Assembly (NCBI GenBank): GCA_052387905.1
Contig: JBQTIR010000022.1
Coordinates: 1-64,000 of the forward strand
DNA length: 64,000 nucleotides
DNA from: JBQTII01 sp052387905
GTDB lineage: Bacteria > Actinomycetota > Actinomycetes > Sporichthyales > Sporichthyaceae
Direction: 5' to 3'
The notes beneath the pieces were generated by a model. The model ran no database searches. It was not told the origin of the DNA and saw nothing but the letters and a program-made list of their open reading frames with translations. The translations under genes and the position numbers were made by a program. Numbering within the stretch: the stretch's first letter is position 1; each line of letters begins with the position of its first letter. Below, piece after piece: positions 43,312 through 52,111 of this stretch.

Positions 43312-45240
43312 GTGGCTAGGCCCAGGCTCTCTCTCGTCGTTCCGATGTACGGCGTCGAGGCCTATCTCCCGGAATTCCTGGACTCGCTGGACGCGCAATC
43401 GGACTCACTCGCCGGCGTCGAGGTGGTGTTCGTCGACGACGGTTCTCCCGACCGGTCGGCCCAGATCGCCGCCGACTGGATGGCGGCGCACCCGGCTGTG
43501 CCGTCGATTCTGCTCACCCAGCAGAACGCGGGGTTGGCCTCGGCCCGGAATGCCGGCCTGGCGGCAGCGCGAGGGGAATGGGTGAGCTTTCCGGATCCCG
43601 ACGACGTCCTGACGCCGACTTACCTTGCGGTGGTGCGTGCGTTCGTCGAGTCTGCGCGGGCCAGCAAGGTCGCCCTAGCCGCGACAAACTTGATCTATCT
43701 CGACGAGGAGACCGGGGCCCGCCGGGACGCCCATCCGCTGCGCTTCAAGTTCGCCGGGAGCCACCACCGCATCGTTGATCTGGGGCGGGCTCCGGACCAT
43801 ATCCACCTGTCGGCAGCCTCCGGGTGGTATCGCCACGACGTGATCCAGCGGTTAGGGCTGCACTTCGACGAACGCATCACCCCGACTTTCGAGGACGCTC
43901 ATCTGACGGCTCGTTATCTGCGTGACGATCCGCGGATCGCCATGCTCGAGGACGCGGTGTATCTCTACCGGCGCCGATCCGACAGCAGTTCGCAGGTGCA
44001 GAGCGGGTGGTTGCGAGAGTCCAAGTACGTCGCAGTTCCGCGCCACGGCTGGCTGGACCTGCTGGAGTCCTTCACCTGCGGTGGGCAAGGGATACCAGGG
44101 TGGGTGGCGAACCTGGTGCTCTACGACATGATCGGCTATTTCCGTGCCGACCTTCGACCTGATTCCGCGACGCACGACATCCCGGCGGCGTGGGGCGAGG
44201 CGTTCATGGATGCCGCCGCCGAGGTGGTCCGCCGGCTGGGACCGGAGGTGATCGCGGACTACTCGGTGGGCTGGTGTACCCGTGACGTCCGCAGGGCGTT
44301 GCTGTTCGGGCTCGGCGAAGGTCCGACCCCCAGCGACATGTATTGCGACCGCATCGATGTGGAGCAGGCGCTGGTCCGGGTGACGCACTACCGGTACCGC
44401 GCAGGGGAACCGACCGTGACCTACACCGTGCGAGGCGCCCCTGCGCAGCCGGTGCACGAGAAGGTGCGGGCGATCGAGTTCTTCGGGCGGACTCTGGCCC
44501 GTGAGTACACGGCATGGCTGCCCCTCGGCGCCGTCCGGGTCAGGGTGGACGATCGCGCAGTCCCCATCGTCGTCGGGACTCCCAAGATGCCCCGCTACTC
44601 CGTCGGCGTGAATACCTTGCAGTCACAGTTGGCGCCGACTGCGACGGCGGGTGGCCGAGGCCAGACCCGGGGGGCCGAGCACGCCGGCGGGTCCGGCGGA
44701 AATCGGCGAACCTGGTTGCTGATGGGCACGGTCGACGCGGTGGGCGCGGACGCCGAGGCGCTTTACGAGGCGCTGCGCACCGCGGAGCCCGCGACGCCGT
44801 CCCACGTCGTGCTCGATCCGAATAGTCCCCAATGGAGCCGTCTGCAGGCGTCGGGAGTTCCGCTGCTCGCGTACGGATCGGCGGAGCATCTGCGAGCGAT
44901 GGCGGACTGCCGTCATCTGGTCACCTCCCAACTCGACGAGCAGTTCTGGGAGGTCGTGGACGCCGCGTCAGGCGCCGACGGCCCACCACGCGTGATCTAC
45001 CTGCCGCCGGACGAGGTGCGCAGAGTGGATCACCGCACCCTCAACAGGCGCACGCTCGACCTCGTCATCGTGGCCGGGCGCGAGGAATATGACCGGATCG
45101 TCAGCGAGGGCTCGCCGTTCGCCTACTCCACGAAAGAGGTCGCCCTCACCGGTCGGCCGCGTCATGACGGTGCTGCCGCTCGCCGGGTGTACGACGCCAT
45201 TCGCGCTCTTGACCTGCCCCACGACGCCCCGCGGCCCTGA
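43312..45240 (+). CDS. GT2 glycosyltransferase with C-terminal CDP-glycerol-transferase-like half domain
   Basis: 642 aa. Residues ~6-230 are a GT-A family 2 domain: LSLVVPMYG, VFVDDGSPDRS, NAGLASARNAGL and the metal motif PDPDD. A middle region (~240-455) is unassigned. Residues ~465-630 (LLMGTVDAVGADAEALYEALR, VLDPNSPQWSRLQASGVPLLAYGS, LVTSQ) resemble the first half of CDP-glycerol:poly(glycerophosphate) transferases (TagF-like) but stop before the catalytic second half. It opens the polysaccharide locus. It may transfer sugar to a teichoic-acid-like chain; inference. Confidence 0.82.
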   Translation: MARPRLSLVVPMYGVEAYLPEFLDSLDAQSDSLAGVEVVFVDDGSPDRSAQIAADWMAAHPAVPSILLTQQNAGLASARNAGLAAARGEWVSFPDPDDVLTPTYLAVVRAFVESARASKVALAATNLIYLDEETGARRDAHPLRFKFAGSHHRIVDLGRAPDHIHLSAASGWYRHDVIQRLGLHFDERITPTFEDAHLTARYLRDDPRIAMLEDAVYLYRRRSDSSSQVQSGWLRESKYVAVPRHGWLDLLESFTCGGQGIPGWVANLVLYDMIGYFRADLRPDSATHDIPAAWGEAFMDAAAEVVRRLGPEVIADYSVGWCTRDVRRALLFGLGEGPTPSDMYCDRIDVEQALVRVTHYRYRAGEPTVTYTVRGAPAQPVHEKVRAIEFFGRTLAREYTAWLPLGAVRVRVDDRAVPIVVGTPKMPRYSVGVNTLQSQLAPTATAGGRGQTRGAEHAGGSGGNRRTWLLMGTVDAVGADAEALYEALRTAEPATPSHVVLDPNSPQWSRLQASGVPLLAYGSAEHLRAMADCRHLVTSQLDEQFWEVVDAASGADGPPRVIYLPPDEVRRVDHRTLNRRTLDLVIVAGREEYDRIVSEGSPFAYSTKEVALTGRPRHDGAAARRVYDAIRALDLPHDAPRP

Positions 45241-45268
45241 CGAGACGCTCCGCGGCCCTGACGAGACG
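45229..45268 (+). repeat. 21-bp direct duplication across a stop codon
   Basis: CCGCGGCCCTGACGAGACG at 45229-45247 and again at 45250-45268 (period 21). The first copy contains the TGA stop of the GT2 gene (45238-45240), the second a second TGA in the same frame, 12 bases before the 3' end of the convergent GT2 gene. Confidence 0.9.
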
Positions 45269-45279
45269 AGGGCGGCGGG

Positions 45280-46233
45280 TCAGGCTCTTCCGGCCGAGCT
45301 GAGCACGGATTCGGGCAGGCCCGCGTCGAGCTTGTGCAACGGGACGAGTTCCAGTCCGCGCCGGTCCAGGTCGGCCCGCACCGCCTGGTAGTGCTCGGGG
45401 TTCGCGCGCAGGTAGGCATTGATGTGGCCGGTCTCGGCCTGGACCAGACGATGGCGCGCCCGCGCCTGGCACGGCGATCCGGGCTCGATGTCGGCCAGGT
45501 GCTCGAAGACCTCCAACCGGCGGATCACGGAGTTGTCGTAGGAGGGTGCCCGGCGGGAGTTCGTACCCTCGGCAATGGACCGGTAGTACACGGCGTGGGC
45601 TTCGATCTGGCAGACCCGTAACGGCATCGGAAAGGCGTTGAAGAAGGCGAAATAGAACGCGAGGTCTTCGCCACTGCGCAGGTCCGGATCGAATCCGACG
45701 CTGCGGGCGGCAGATGTCGGCAGCAATTTGCATACGCTGTAGGTGGTCGCCACAAACAGCTTGCTAGGCGCCAGGGTGCGCCCCGCGCAGACGAGCTGAC
45801 GCGCCATCCGATTCCCGAAGTCGGGCGACAACTCCCCGGAATGGACGTCGGCGAGGTGGGCGATGGCGACGACGTCCGGGGCCGCGCACGCCAGCAACCC
45901 GGCAAGGAAACCAGGGGAGACGAGGTCGTCGTCGTCGACGAACGTGACGTAGTCCCCGCGCGCCATGGCCATGCCCACATTGCGCGCCCTGCCGAGTCCA
46001 GCCTGGGTGCAGGCGGCGCGCCGGATCTGCAGGCGGGGATGCGCCGCCATGACGCTGTCCAGGACGGCGGCGGTGGCCTCATCCTCGAGGGCGCCGTTGC
46101 TGACCACGAGGACCTCGAACTGGTCGGGTGCCAGCTTTTGCTCGGCCAACGAGCGCAGGGTGTCACCGATCGAGGCCGCGCGGGCGTGGGTGCCGATGAT
46201 GACGCTGACCTGCGGCTTTGTGGTGCCGGACAC
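45280..46233 (-). CDS. GT2 family glycosyltransferase
   Basis: 317 aa using GTG at 46233, preceded on the minus strand by GGAGGTGAC; the frame is open to an ATG at 46401 but the extra 56 residues lack similarity and would abut the divergent gene. QVSVIIGTHARAASI, VLVVSNGALED, GLGRARNVGMAMARGDYVTFVDDDD give the GT-A nucleotide and DxD region; SGEDLAFYF holds a likely catalytic acid. Cytoplasmic transferase of the polysaccharide locus, acceptor unknown. It stands opposite to its neighbours. Confidence 0.88.
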   Translation of the reverse strand: MSGTTKPQVSVIIGTHARAASIGDTLRSLAEQKLAPDQFEVLVVSNGALEDEATAAVLDSVMAAHPRLQIRRAACTQAGLGRARNVGMAMARGDYVTFVDDDDLVSPGFLAGLLACAAPDVVAIAHLADVHSGELSPDFGNRMARQLVCAGRTLAPSKLFVATTYSVCKLLPTSAARSVGFDPDLRSGEDLAFYFAFFNAFPMPLRVCQIEAHAVYYRSIAEGTNSRRAPSYDNSVIRRLEVFEHLADIEPGSPCQARARHRLVQAETGHINAYLRANPEHYQAVRADLDRRGLELVPLHKLDAGLPESVLSSAGRA

Positions 46234-46401
46234 GTCACCTCCGCGGGCGTGATGGGGGAGCGCGCTGTGGCCGTTCGAACCCCGCGACCGCGCCATCGGC
46301 ACTAGGCTTGATGCGCCGCCTGGAACGGTGGCAGCCAAGTTTACAACCGTCACGTCACCGGCATCGCCGGATGACCTCAACGCTCTGGGGTGGTTGGGCA
46401 C

Positions 46402-47406
46402 ATGAAGGTGCTGCCCGGTACGGAGCGGGCTAATCCTTTACCCGAGTCCGCCCTGATCGTCGCGGCGACCGTCGAGCGCGGTGCGGTGCTCGGGATGGCC
46501 TTCGACACGGTCGACCTGGTGACATTGGAGGATCTGCCGGCGGTGTTGTCGCTGCGCGGGTCCGCGGTGCGGTGCGTGGTGATCACTGCGGTGTCCACGC
46601 GGGGCGGACGGCTGGCCGGGGCGCTGGCGCAGGTGCGGACGCATTGCCCACCGACGGTGCAGATCTTCATCGACGTTTCCGGGCCGGGTGCTCCGGATCT
46701 GCTCCGCGACGGCGGCCAGGCGATGCGCGGGTTCCGCACCGTGGGGTGCGCGACGCTCTGGGACACCCCGTGTCTGGCGATCGAGGTCGCGGGAGCGCCC
46801 GACGAGGTGCCCGAGTTGTCCTGCCTCAACGGGGTCGTCGGCGCCCCTAAGACGCTTCTCGCCGCCTCACGTTCGGCCACAGTGCCGCCCGCACCGCTGA
46901 GCCCAGGTCCCGCCAGGCTCAATCGTGCCGCCGCCCGGTCACATCCCACGACGCCCCTACGCGCCCGAACTGCCGGCTCGCGTCCCGGGGGGTTTCCGAC
47001 CCGTCGACAGCTTCAGGTCCTGGGGCTCGGCGGTGCGGCCCTGGTGGCCGTCGGCGCTGTCCTCGCCTTCGCGACTGACTCCGGTTTCTCTGGGTTTGCC
47101 CTCGCCGTGCTCGTCGGATTGGTCGCGGTCCACCTGCTGGATTCCCTGCGTGCCCGGGTGCTGCTTGCCCGTCGACTGGACCAGCTGTCCGCAGCGGTGC
47201 GGGATCGCGCTGGGCCCGGCGCCGTCGGCGATTCCGAAGCGAAGCTGAGCAAGCAGCTCAGCCAGGTGACTGCGCGGCTGACGGAGATCGAGCAGGACGT
47301 GGCGATCCTCGCCGCCTCCACGGTGGACACCGCACGATCCGTGGCGCGGTTGCACAACGGCGAGCCCACCGCAGGGCAGCCGGCGCACTCGCCCCCGCGC
47401 CCATGA
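46402..47406 (+). CDS. Uncharacterised two-TM protein with coiled-coil tail
   Basis: 334 aa from ATG 46402 (GTG 46390 possible). Residues 1-~160 form a Rossmann-like alternating alpha/beta domain of unknown family. A Pro/Arg-rich linker follows, then two adjacent TM helices (~210-228 and 233-250) and a helical coiled coil (~255-315). The gene overlaps galE (ATGA). Its N-terminal pattern (VVITAVSTRGGRLAGALAQVR) loosely recalls the N-termini of the two large GT2 proteins downstream. Possibly a membrane scaffold for polysaccharide assembly; unproven. Confidence 0.72.
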   Translation: MKVLPGTERANPLPESALIVAATVERGAVLGMAFDTVDLVTLEDLPAVLSLRGSAVRCVVITAVSTRGGRLAGALAQVRTHCPPTVQIFIDVSGPGAPDLLRDGGQAMRGFRTVGCATLWDTPCLAIEVAGAPDEVPELSCLNGVVGAPKTLLAASRSATVPPAPLSPGPARLNRAAARSHPTTPLRARTAGSRPGGFPTRRQLQVLGLGGAALVAVGAVLAFATDSGFSGFALAVLVGLVAVHLLDSLRARVLLARRLDQLSAAVRDRAGPGAVGDSEAKLSKQLSQVTARLTEIEQDVAILAASTVDTARSVARLHNGEPTAGQPAHSPPRP

Positions 47407-48395
47407 CCTGGTTGCTCACCGGCGGCGCCGGCTACATCGGCGCGCATGTGCTTGCGGCCATGCGCGCCCGGGGCCACGAGATCGTGGTGTTGGACGATCT
47501 GTCGACCGGGATTCGAGATCGCGTCCCGGCACAGGTGCCCTTCGTCCACGCCGATCTCGCGGACACGGCGGCGGTGACCGAGGCGATCCGCCGGTACCGG
47601 ATCGGCGGGGTGGTCCACCTCGCCGCGAAGAAGTCGGTTCCCGAATCGGTTGCCGACCCCCTGCGCTACTACCGCGAGAATGTCGGCGGGATGGGCGCTC
47701 TGCTCACCGCGATGGCGGACTGTCGCGTGCGCAGGATGCTCTACTCGTCCAGCGCCGCCGTCTACGGGACCCCCGCGGGCGATCAGGTGGCAGAGTCGAG
47801 CCCGACCCGACCCGAGAACCCGTACGGCGCGACCAAACTCATCGGCGAGTGGATGGTGGCCGATGCCGGGGCGGCGACGGGGATGGCGCACCTGAGCCTG
47901 CGGTACTTCAACGTCGCCGGAAGTGGCGCCCCCGAACTGGGGGACGTCGGCGCCGACAACCTGATTCCCCTGGTGTTTCGCGCGGTGTCCGAAGGTCAGC
48001 GCCCCCAGGTGTTCGGAGAGGACTATCCGACGCGTGACGGATCCTGCGTGCGGGACTTCGTCCACGTCTGCGACCTCGCCGACGCCCATGTCGTCGCCGT
48101 AGAGGCGTTGCAGGACTCCCGCGCAGTCCAATCGGTGTACAACGTCGGTCGCGGTGTCGGCATCACGGTCAAGGAAGTCGTGGCAAGCGTGGCTGATGTG
48201 ACGGGCCGTGAGCTGGGCTACGACGTGGTCTCCCGGCGCGCCGGAGATCCCGACCAGGTCGTCGCCTGCGTGAAGCAGATCGCGGCGGACCTCGGCTGGC
48301 ACGCCCGCCGTGACCTGGTGGACATGGTGACCAGCGCGTGGCAGTCCTGGTGCTGGCGAGCCGGTGCGCACGATGACGGGCCGCCGGGCACGTGA
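47403..48395 (+). CDS. galE: UDP-glucose 4-epimerase
   Basis: 330 aa, extended SDR. NAD motif GGAGYIG at 7-13, SSSAAVYG with catalytic Ser/Thr, Y141-x3-K145 (YGATK), RYFNVAG and VRDFVHVCDLADAH are all in place. It interconverts UDP-glucose and UDP-galactose (or the GlcNAc/GalNAc pair), supplying sugar donors for the surrounding glycosyltransferases. It is coupled at both ends, with ATGA upstream and GTGA downstream. Confidence 0.92.
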   Translation: MTWLLTGGAGYIGAHVLAAMRARGHEIVVLDDLSTGIRDRVPAQVPFVHADLADTAAVTEAIRRYRIGGVVHLAAKKSVPESVADPLRYYRENVGGMGALLTAMADCRVRRMLYSSSAAVYGTPAGDQVAESSPTRPENPYGATKLIGEWMVADAGAATGMAHLSLRYFNVAGSGAPELGDVGADNLIPLVFRAVSEGQRPQVFGEDYPTRDGSCVRDFVHVCDLADAHVVAVEALQDSRAVQSVYNVGRGVGITVKEVVASVADVTGRELGYDVVSRRAGDPDQVVACVKQIAADLGWHARRDLVDMVTSAWQSWCWRAGAHDDGPPGT

Positions 48396-50221
48396 GCACG
48401 CCGGGGGAGATCGTGGTGGTGGTGCGGGGTGATCGCTCGCATCCCGCCGACACGGCGACGTTCGCCGAGGCAGCGTCCGTGGCGGACGTGGCCGAACTCA
48501 AGGCCGCTGGCGCGAAACGGGAATGGGCGCGCATCACCGTCCTCGCCGATTCGCTCGCCCATCTGCGAGGTGCGCTTCCGCAATTGAGGCGCGCCGGCAA
48601 GGCTCACGCGGTCAGCATCATCGTGGCCCGCACCGATCGTCTGCGCGAGTTCGGGCTGCCGACCGGAATCGAACCGCAGCGGGTGGTCGCGGCGCGGTCG
48701 ACGCCGTACGGAGCGAGCGGGATCCGACTCGATGTGGAGTTCGATCAGCCCGCATCGGCGGGTGCCGTCTGCGCCGAGATCTTCGCGCGGGCCTCGGTAT
48801 CGAGGACAGGATCTACCGCGGGTCTACGCCTGGGCCTGACGGATGCTCAGGTTCTTCCCTGGGGCGCGGGCGACTCCGCCGCGCGCATGATCGGCCCGCG
48901 CACCGCGCTGGTGAAGGACATCACCGGTCCCGTCGTCGATCTGTTGGTCGGCCCGGTCTTGCCGTCGTCGGACGGGCCGGGTCCGATCCCCTACCTGACG
49001 CTGACCGAACGCTTCGCCCTCCCGCCGGTGGACCTCGCCGTGACCTCGCCCACCGGCTTCCGGGTTCACGTCGAGGGCGGAGACGGAACGCTACGGATCG
49101 ACGGCGGGAACAGCACCACAGGCGCCACCTTTGAGATACGCGACGGGCAAGGGGCGAGAGTTGGCGGCGGCGACCTGCGCGCGGGGTTGTCCGAGAACGA
49201 TCTCGGCGTCCTGCGCAGTCTGCGCAGCGTGCAGGTCGAGGGGGAGGATCATTTCGCGCTCGGCCGGATACTGACGCAGCTGGCCTGCGCCGGCGTCCCC
49301 ACCCGGCGCTGCGCCGTCCCGGACCTGATCGCGGCAGCCCTCGGACCCGAACTGACGCAGCGTCTGGTGGGCGGGCTTGGCGACGCCGCCGATCCCGGCG
49401 CACGCGAGTCCTGGTCGGTGCAGACGCGGCGGATCGCCCTGTCGCGCTTCGGGGCACCCACCTACTGGGCGGCGGCCGCGGCCGACGCTGGGTTGAGGGT
49501 CCGGGCGCAGCCGACGGTGAGCGTGCTGCTCGCGACCAGGCGCGCTGATTTCCTGGCCTTCGCGTTGGCGCAGATCGCCCGTCAAGACTGGCCGCAGGTC
49601 CAGACCGTCCTGGTTCTGCATGGCGTCGCCGCCGCCGCACCGCAGGTGCGCACGGTGATCGAGGCTTTCGACCGTCCGCTCACCGTCGTCGAGGTCGGCG
49701 CCGACGTCATTTTCGGCACCGCGTTGCAGCTCGGCCTCGACCGGTGCGCGGGAGAGCTTGTCACGAAGATGGACGACGACGATTGGTACGGCGCACACCA
49801 TCTGCGGGATCTGGTGCAGGCGCATTCCTACTCAGGGGCGAGTTGCGTCGGCCTTGCCGACCACCACCTCTACCTGCATGGCTCTGAGGTCACCATGCAC
49901 TCCAATCCCCGCGGCACCGAGGCCTATGTCCGCTGGCTCGCGGGACCCACCATGCTCATGGCGACCGCGGAGCTGCGCAGCCTCGGCGGTTGGCGACCGG
50001 TGCCCCGAGCTGTCGACTGGCACCTGATCTCAGACCTGCGGGCTGCCGGCGGGTCCATGTACGCGATCCACGACCTCGGTTTCCTGTACTACCGCGGCGT
50101 CGACCACACCTGGACCGCGCCGACCGGCGACCGGTACTGGCTCGACTCCGAGCTCGAACAGCGGCCTGGGTTGCACGCCCCACCGCAGCTCGACCTATTA
50201 CCCCATCCACGGATGAGGTAA
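48392..50221 (+). CDS. Large GT2 glycosyltransferase with unknown N-terminal domain
   Basis: 609 aa, GTG overlapping galE. Residues 1-~365 are a domain I do not recognise (VLADSLAHLRGALPQLRRAG, then PVVDLLVGPVL and PPVDLAVTSPTGF). Residues ~370-600 are a GT2 domain: TVSVLLATRRADFLAFALAQIARQDW, GELVTKMDDDDWYGAHH, and DLGFLYYRGVDHTW. The protein is a full-length paralogue of the convergent gene at 50198-51967, and both end in LPHP-x-M-x; their last 24 bases overlap. Cytoplasmic sugar transfer to a surface polysaccharide is inferred from the fold and locus. Confidence 0.87.
   Translation: MSTPGEIVVVVRGDRSHPADTATFAEAASVADVAELKAAGAKREWARITVLADSLAHLRGALPQLRRAGKAHAVSIIVARTDRLREFGLPTGIEPQRVVAARSTPYGASGIRLDVEFDQPASAGAVCAEIFARASVSRTGSTAGLRLGLTDAQVLPWGAGDSAARMIGPRTALVKDITGPVVDLLVGPVLPSSDGPGPIPYLTLTERFALPPVDLAVTSPTGFRVHVEGGDGTLRIDGGNSTTGATFEIRDGQGARVGGGDLRAGLSENDLGVLRSLRSVQVEGEDHFALGRILTQLACAGVPTRRCAVPDLIAAALGPELTQRLVGGLGDAADPGARESWSVQTRRIALSRFGAPTYWAAAAADAGLRVRAQPTVSVLLATRRADFLAFALAQIARQDWPQVQTVLVLHGVAAAAPQVRTVIEAFDRPLTVVEVGADVIFGTALQLGLDRCAGELVTKMDDDDWYGAHHLRDLVQAHSYSGASCVGLADHHLYLHGSEVTMHSNPRGTEAYVRWLAGPTMLMATAELRSLGGWRPVPRAVDWHLISDLRAAGGSMYAIHDLGFLYYRGVDHTWTAPTGDRYWLDSELEQRPGLHAPPQLDLLPHPRMR
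50198..50221. repeat. Shared 24-bp near-palindromic 3' end of two convergent GT2 genes
   Basis: TTACCCCATCCA / CGGATGAGGTAA. Reverse-complementing gives the same sequence at 20 of 24 positions. The plus strand codes LPHPRMR-stop, the minus strand LPHPWMG-stop, each using the full 24 bases with its TAA inside the partner's Leu codon. Partial symmetry continues outward (CCGCAGCT on one side, AGCTGCGG on the other). Confidence 0.92.
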
Positions 50222-51967
50222 CGGACGCAGCTGCGGGGGTGGGACGAAGCCGGCCACTCGAGCCAGCTCGGTATCCAGCCAGCGGCTGTCCCCGCCGGCG
50301 GGAATCCACGTGTGGTCCCGGCCGCGGAAGTAGGTGAAGCCGAGGTCGTGGATGCCGTAGATCTCCCCGCCGGCGCGCAGGACTGAAGCGATCAGGTGGG
50401 CGTCCTCCCCGACGGAGACGGCCGGCCAGGCGCCCAGGGAGTGCAGGTCGCCCGCACCGATCAGCATGGTTCCGCCGTGCACCCAGTTGGTACGGGCCTC
50501 GGTGCTGACATGGGTCCACCGCATCGTCAGATCGGGCTCGGCGAGGTAGACGTGGTAGCCCCCGGACCCCACCAGGACCGCGCCGCTGTGCTCGTGCGCC
50601 TGCACCAGGTCGGTGACGTGGTGGGGTCCGTACCAGTCGTCGTCGTCCATCTTGGTGATCAGGCGGCCGGTGGCCTGCTCGAGGCCGGCGTTCAGCGCGT
50701 GGCCGAAGACCACGCTGGCGCCAACCTCGACGACCACCGGCGTGACGGAGGTTTCCGTCAGGGCGGCGAGTACCTGCGGGTCGTCTCGGTGAATGCCGTG
50801 CAGGATCACGACCGTCTGGAGCCGGGGCCAGTCCTGGCGGGCGATCTGTGCCAGCGCGAACGGCAGCAACGCGGGGCGCCGGGTGGCCAGCAGGACGCTC
50901 ACCGTCGGCGGCGGCGGCGCGGGCCAACCCAGCCCCGCGGCCTGGGCCGACCAGAACGCGGCCGGGGCGAATCGGCCGAGGGCGAGCCGGCGGATCTCGA
51001 TCGAGGCGGACTCCCGCGCGGTGGCATCGGCCAACGTGGTGGGATCGAGCGCGCGCAGCCGCTGGCCGAGCTCGGTGCCGAGCGCGTCCACCAGGGCGGG
51101 CGCAAGGTCGGGGGCGGTGACCGGGACGCCGGCGCAGCACAGCTGGGAGAGCACCCGGAGCAAGCCACGGGCGTGCGCGTCACCGGTGATAGGGCCGCTG
51201 ACCCGGACGGCGCGCAGTGCGCGCAGGGTGGCGAGGTGATTCTCCGTCAGACCGACCTGCGGGTCGAGCCGAACGGTGGCGCCGGCCATGCGGAGCTCCG
51301 GGACTCCGACGGCGACGGTGAGCTCGCCGATGTCGGGCCCGGCGTCGGTGAACCCGCGCGGAGAGCAGATGGCGGTGTCCACCGGGGGGACGGCCAGGCT
51401 GTCCTCGACGCGCAGGATCGGCACGGTTCCCGCCGGCGCGCCGACGAGCACGTCGAAGGGTGCAGTGCCCGGCTCTGCGCCGGACGCGTCCTGTGTGGCG
51501 GCCGGGTCCCCGCCGCCCCAGGACAGCGCAGCGGGACAGGCGAGGCCCACCCGCAGGCCGGCGGTGGGGTGGGCCCGGGTGGTCGCGGCCGGGCGTAGGG
51601 CCGCGCGCACCAGGGCGATCACGTCCACCGGCTTGGCCACGGTGACCGACAGGGCCAGAGCGTCCGTGCCGCTGCGGGTCAGCCGGGACTTGGTGACGAC
51701 CCGGCGCCCGACCGACGACGGCGCCCGCAACAGGCCGGGACGGTCGGTGGCGGTAACGACGATGCTCACCCGCCGAGACCGTCCGGCGCGAAGCAGCCAG
51801 GGCACGGCGCGGCGTAGCTCGGCCAGCGAGTCGGCGAGCACTGCCACCTCGTCCCAGCGATGCTCGGCGTGCTCCGGCCCCAGGTCGGCCAGCGACACGT
51901 GGGTCCAGTTCGCGTCGTAGGCCGCGGTGTCCGCCGCGCCGATCCGGACGAGCAGTCGCATCGACAA
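50198..51967 (-). CDS. Large GT2 glycosyltransferase, inverted paralogue
   Basis: 589 aa. Same two-part layout as its convergent partner: N-terminal unknown domain (VLADSLAELRRAVPWLLRAG, PPVDTAICSPRGF) and GT2 domain with TVSVLLATRRPALLPFALAQIARQDW, ITKMDDDDWYGPHH and DLGFTYFRGRDHTW. Motif order, spacing and the LPHP-x-M end are shared, so one arose by inverted duplication of the other. It is transcribed towards galE's operon and diverges from the GH16 genes, with 144 bases between. Confidence 0.87.
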   Translation of the reverse strand: MSMRLLVRIGAADTAAYDANWTHVSLADLGPEHAEHRWDEVAVLADSLAELRRAVPWLLRAGRSRRVSIVVTATDRPGLLRAPSSVGRRVVTKSRLTRSGTDALALSVTVAKPVDVIALVRAALRPAATTRAHPTAGLRVGLACPAALSWGGGDPAATQDASGAEPGTAPFDVLVGAPAGTVPILRVEDSLAVPPVDTAICSPRGFTDAGPDIGELTVAVGVPELRMAGATVRLDPQVGLTENHLATLRALRAVRVSGPITGDAHARGLLRVLSQLCCAGVPVTAPDLAPALVDALGTELGQRLRALDPTTLADATARESASIEIRRLALGRFAPAAFWSAQAAGLGWPAPPPPTVSVLLATRRPALLPFALAQIARQDWPRLQTVVILHGIHRDDPQVLAALTETSVTPVVVEVGASVVFGHALNAGLEQATGRLITKMDDDDWYGPHHVTDLVQAHEHSGAVLVGSGGYHVYLAEPDLTMRWTHVSTEARTNWVHGGTMLIGAGDLHSLGAWPAVSVGEDAHLIASVLRAGGEIYGIHDLGFTYFRGRDHTWIPAGGDSRWLDTELARVAGFVPPPQLRPLPHPWMG

Positions 51968-52111
51968 ACCCTAACGGGGTAGCCCATACCGGGCTGGGAC
52001 GTGACGGGGAGCGCCTCGAACGCAGCGCAAACCGCGCTCCACGGGCTGGCCAATGCGTAGGCTGAAGCAGTCGCCGGTACCAGGGGGTCGGCGCAACGGG
52101 AGGGGTCCACG

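Noticed and set aside
46234..46401. N-terminal extension of the leftward GT2 gene up to an ATG at 46401
   Set aside because: The extra 56 residues lack GT2 similarity and would remove the divergent promoter; a GTG at 46233 has GGAGGTGAC in front.
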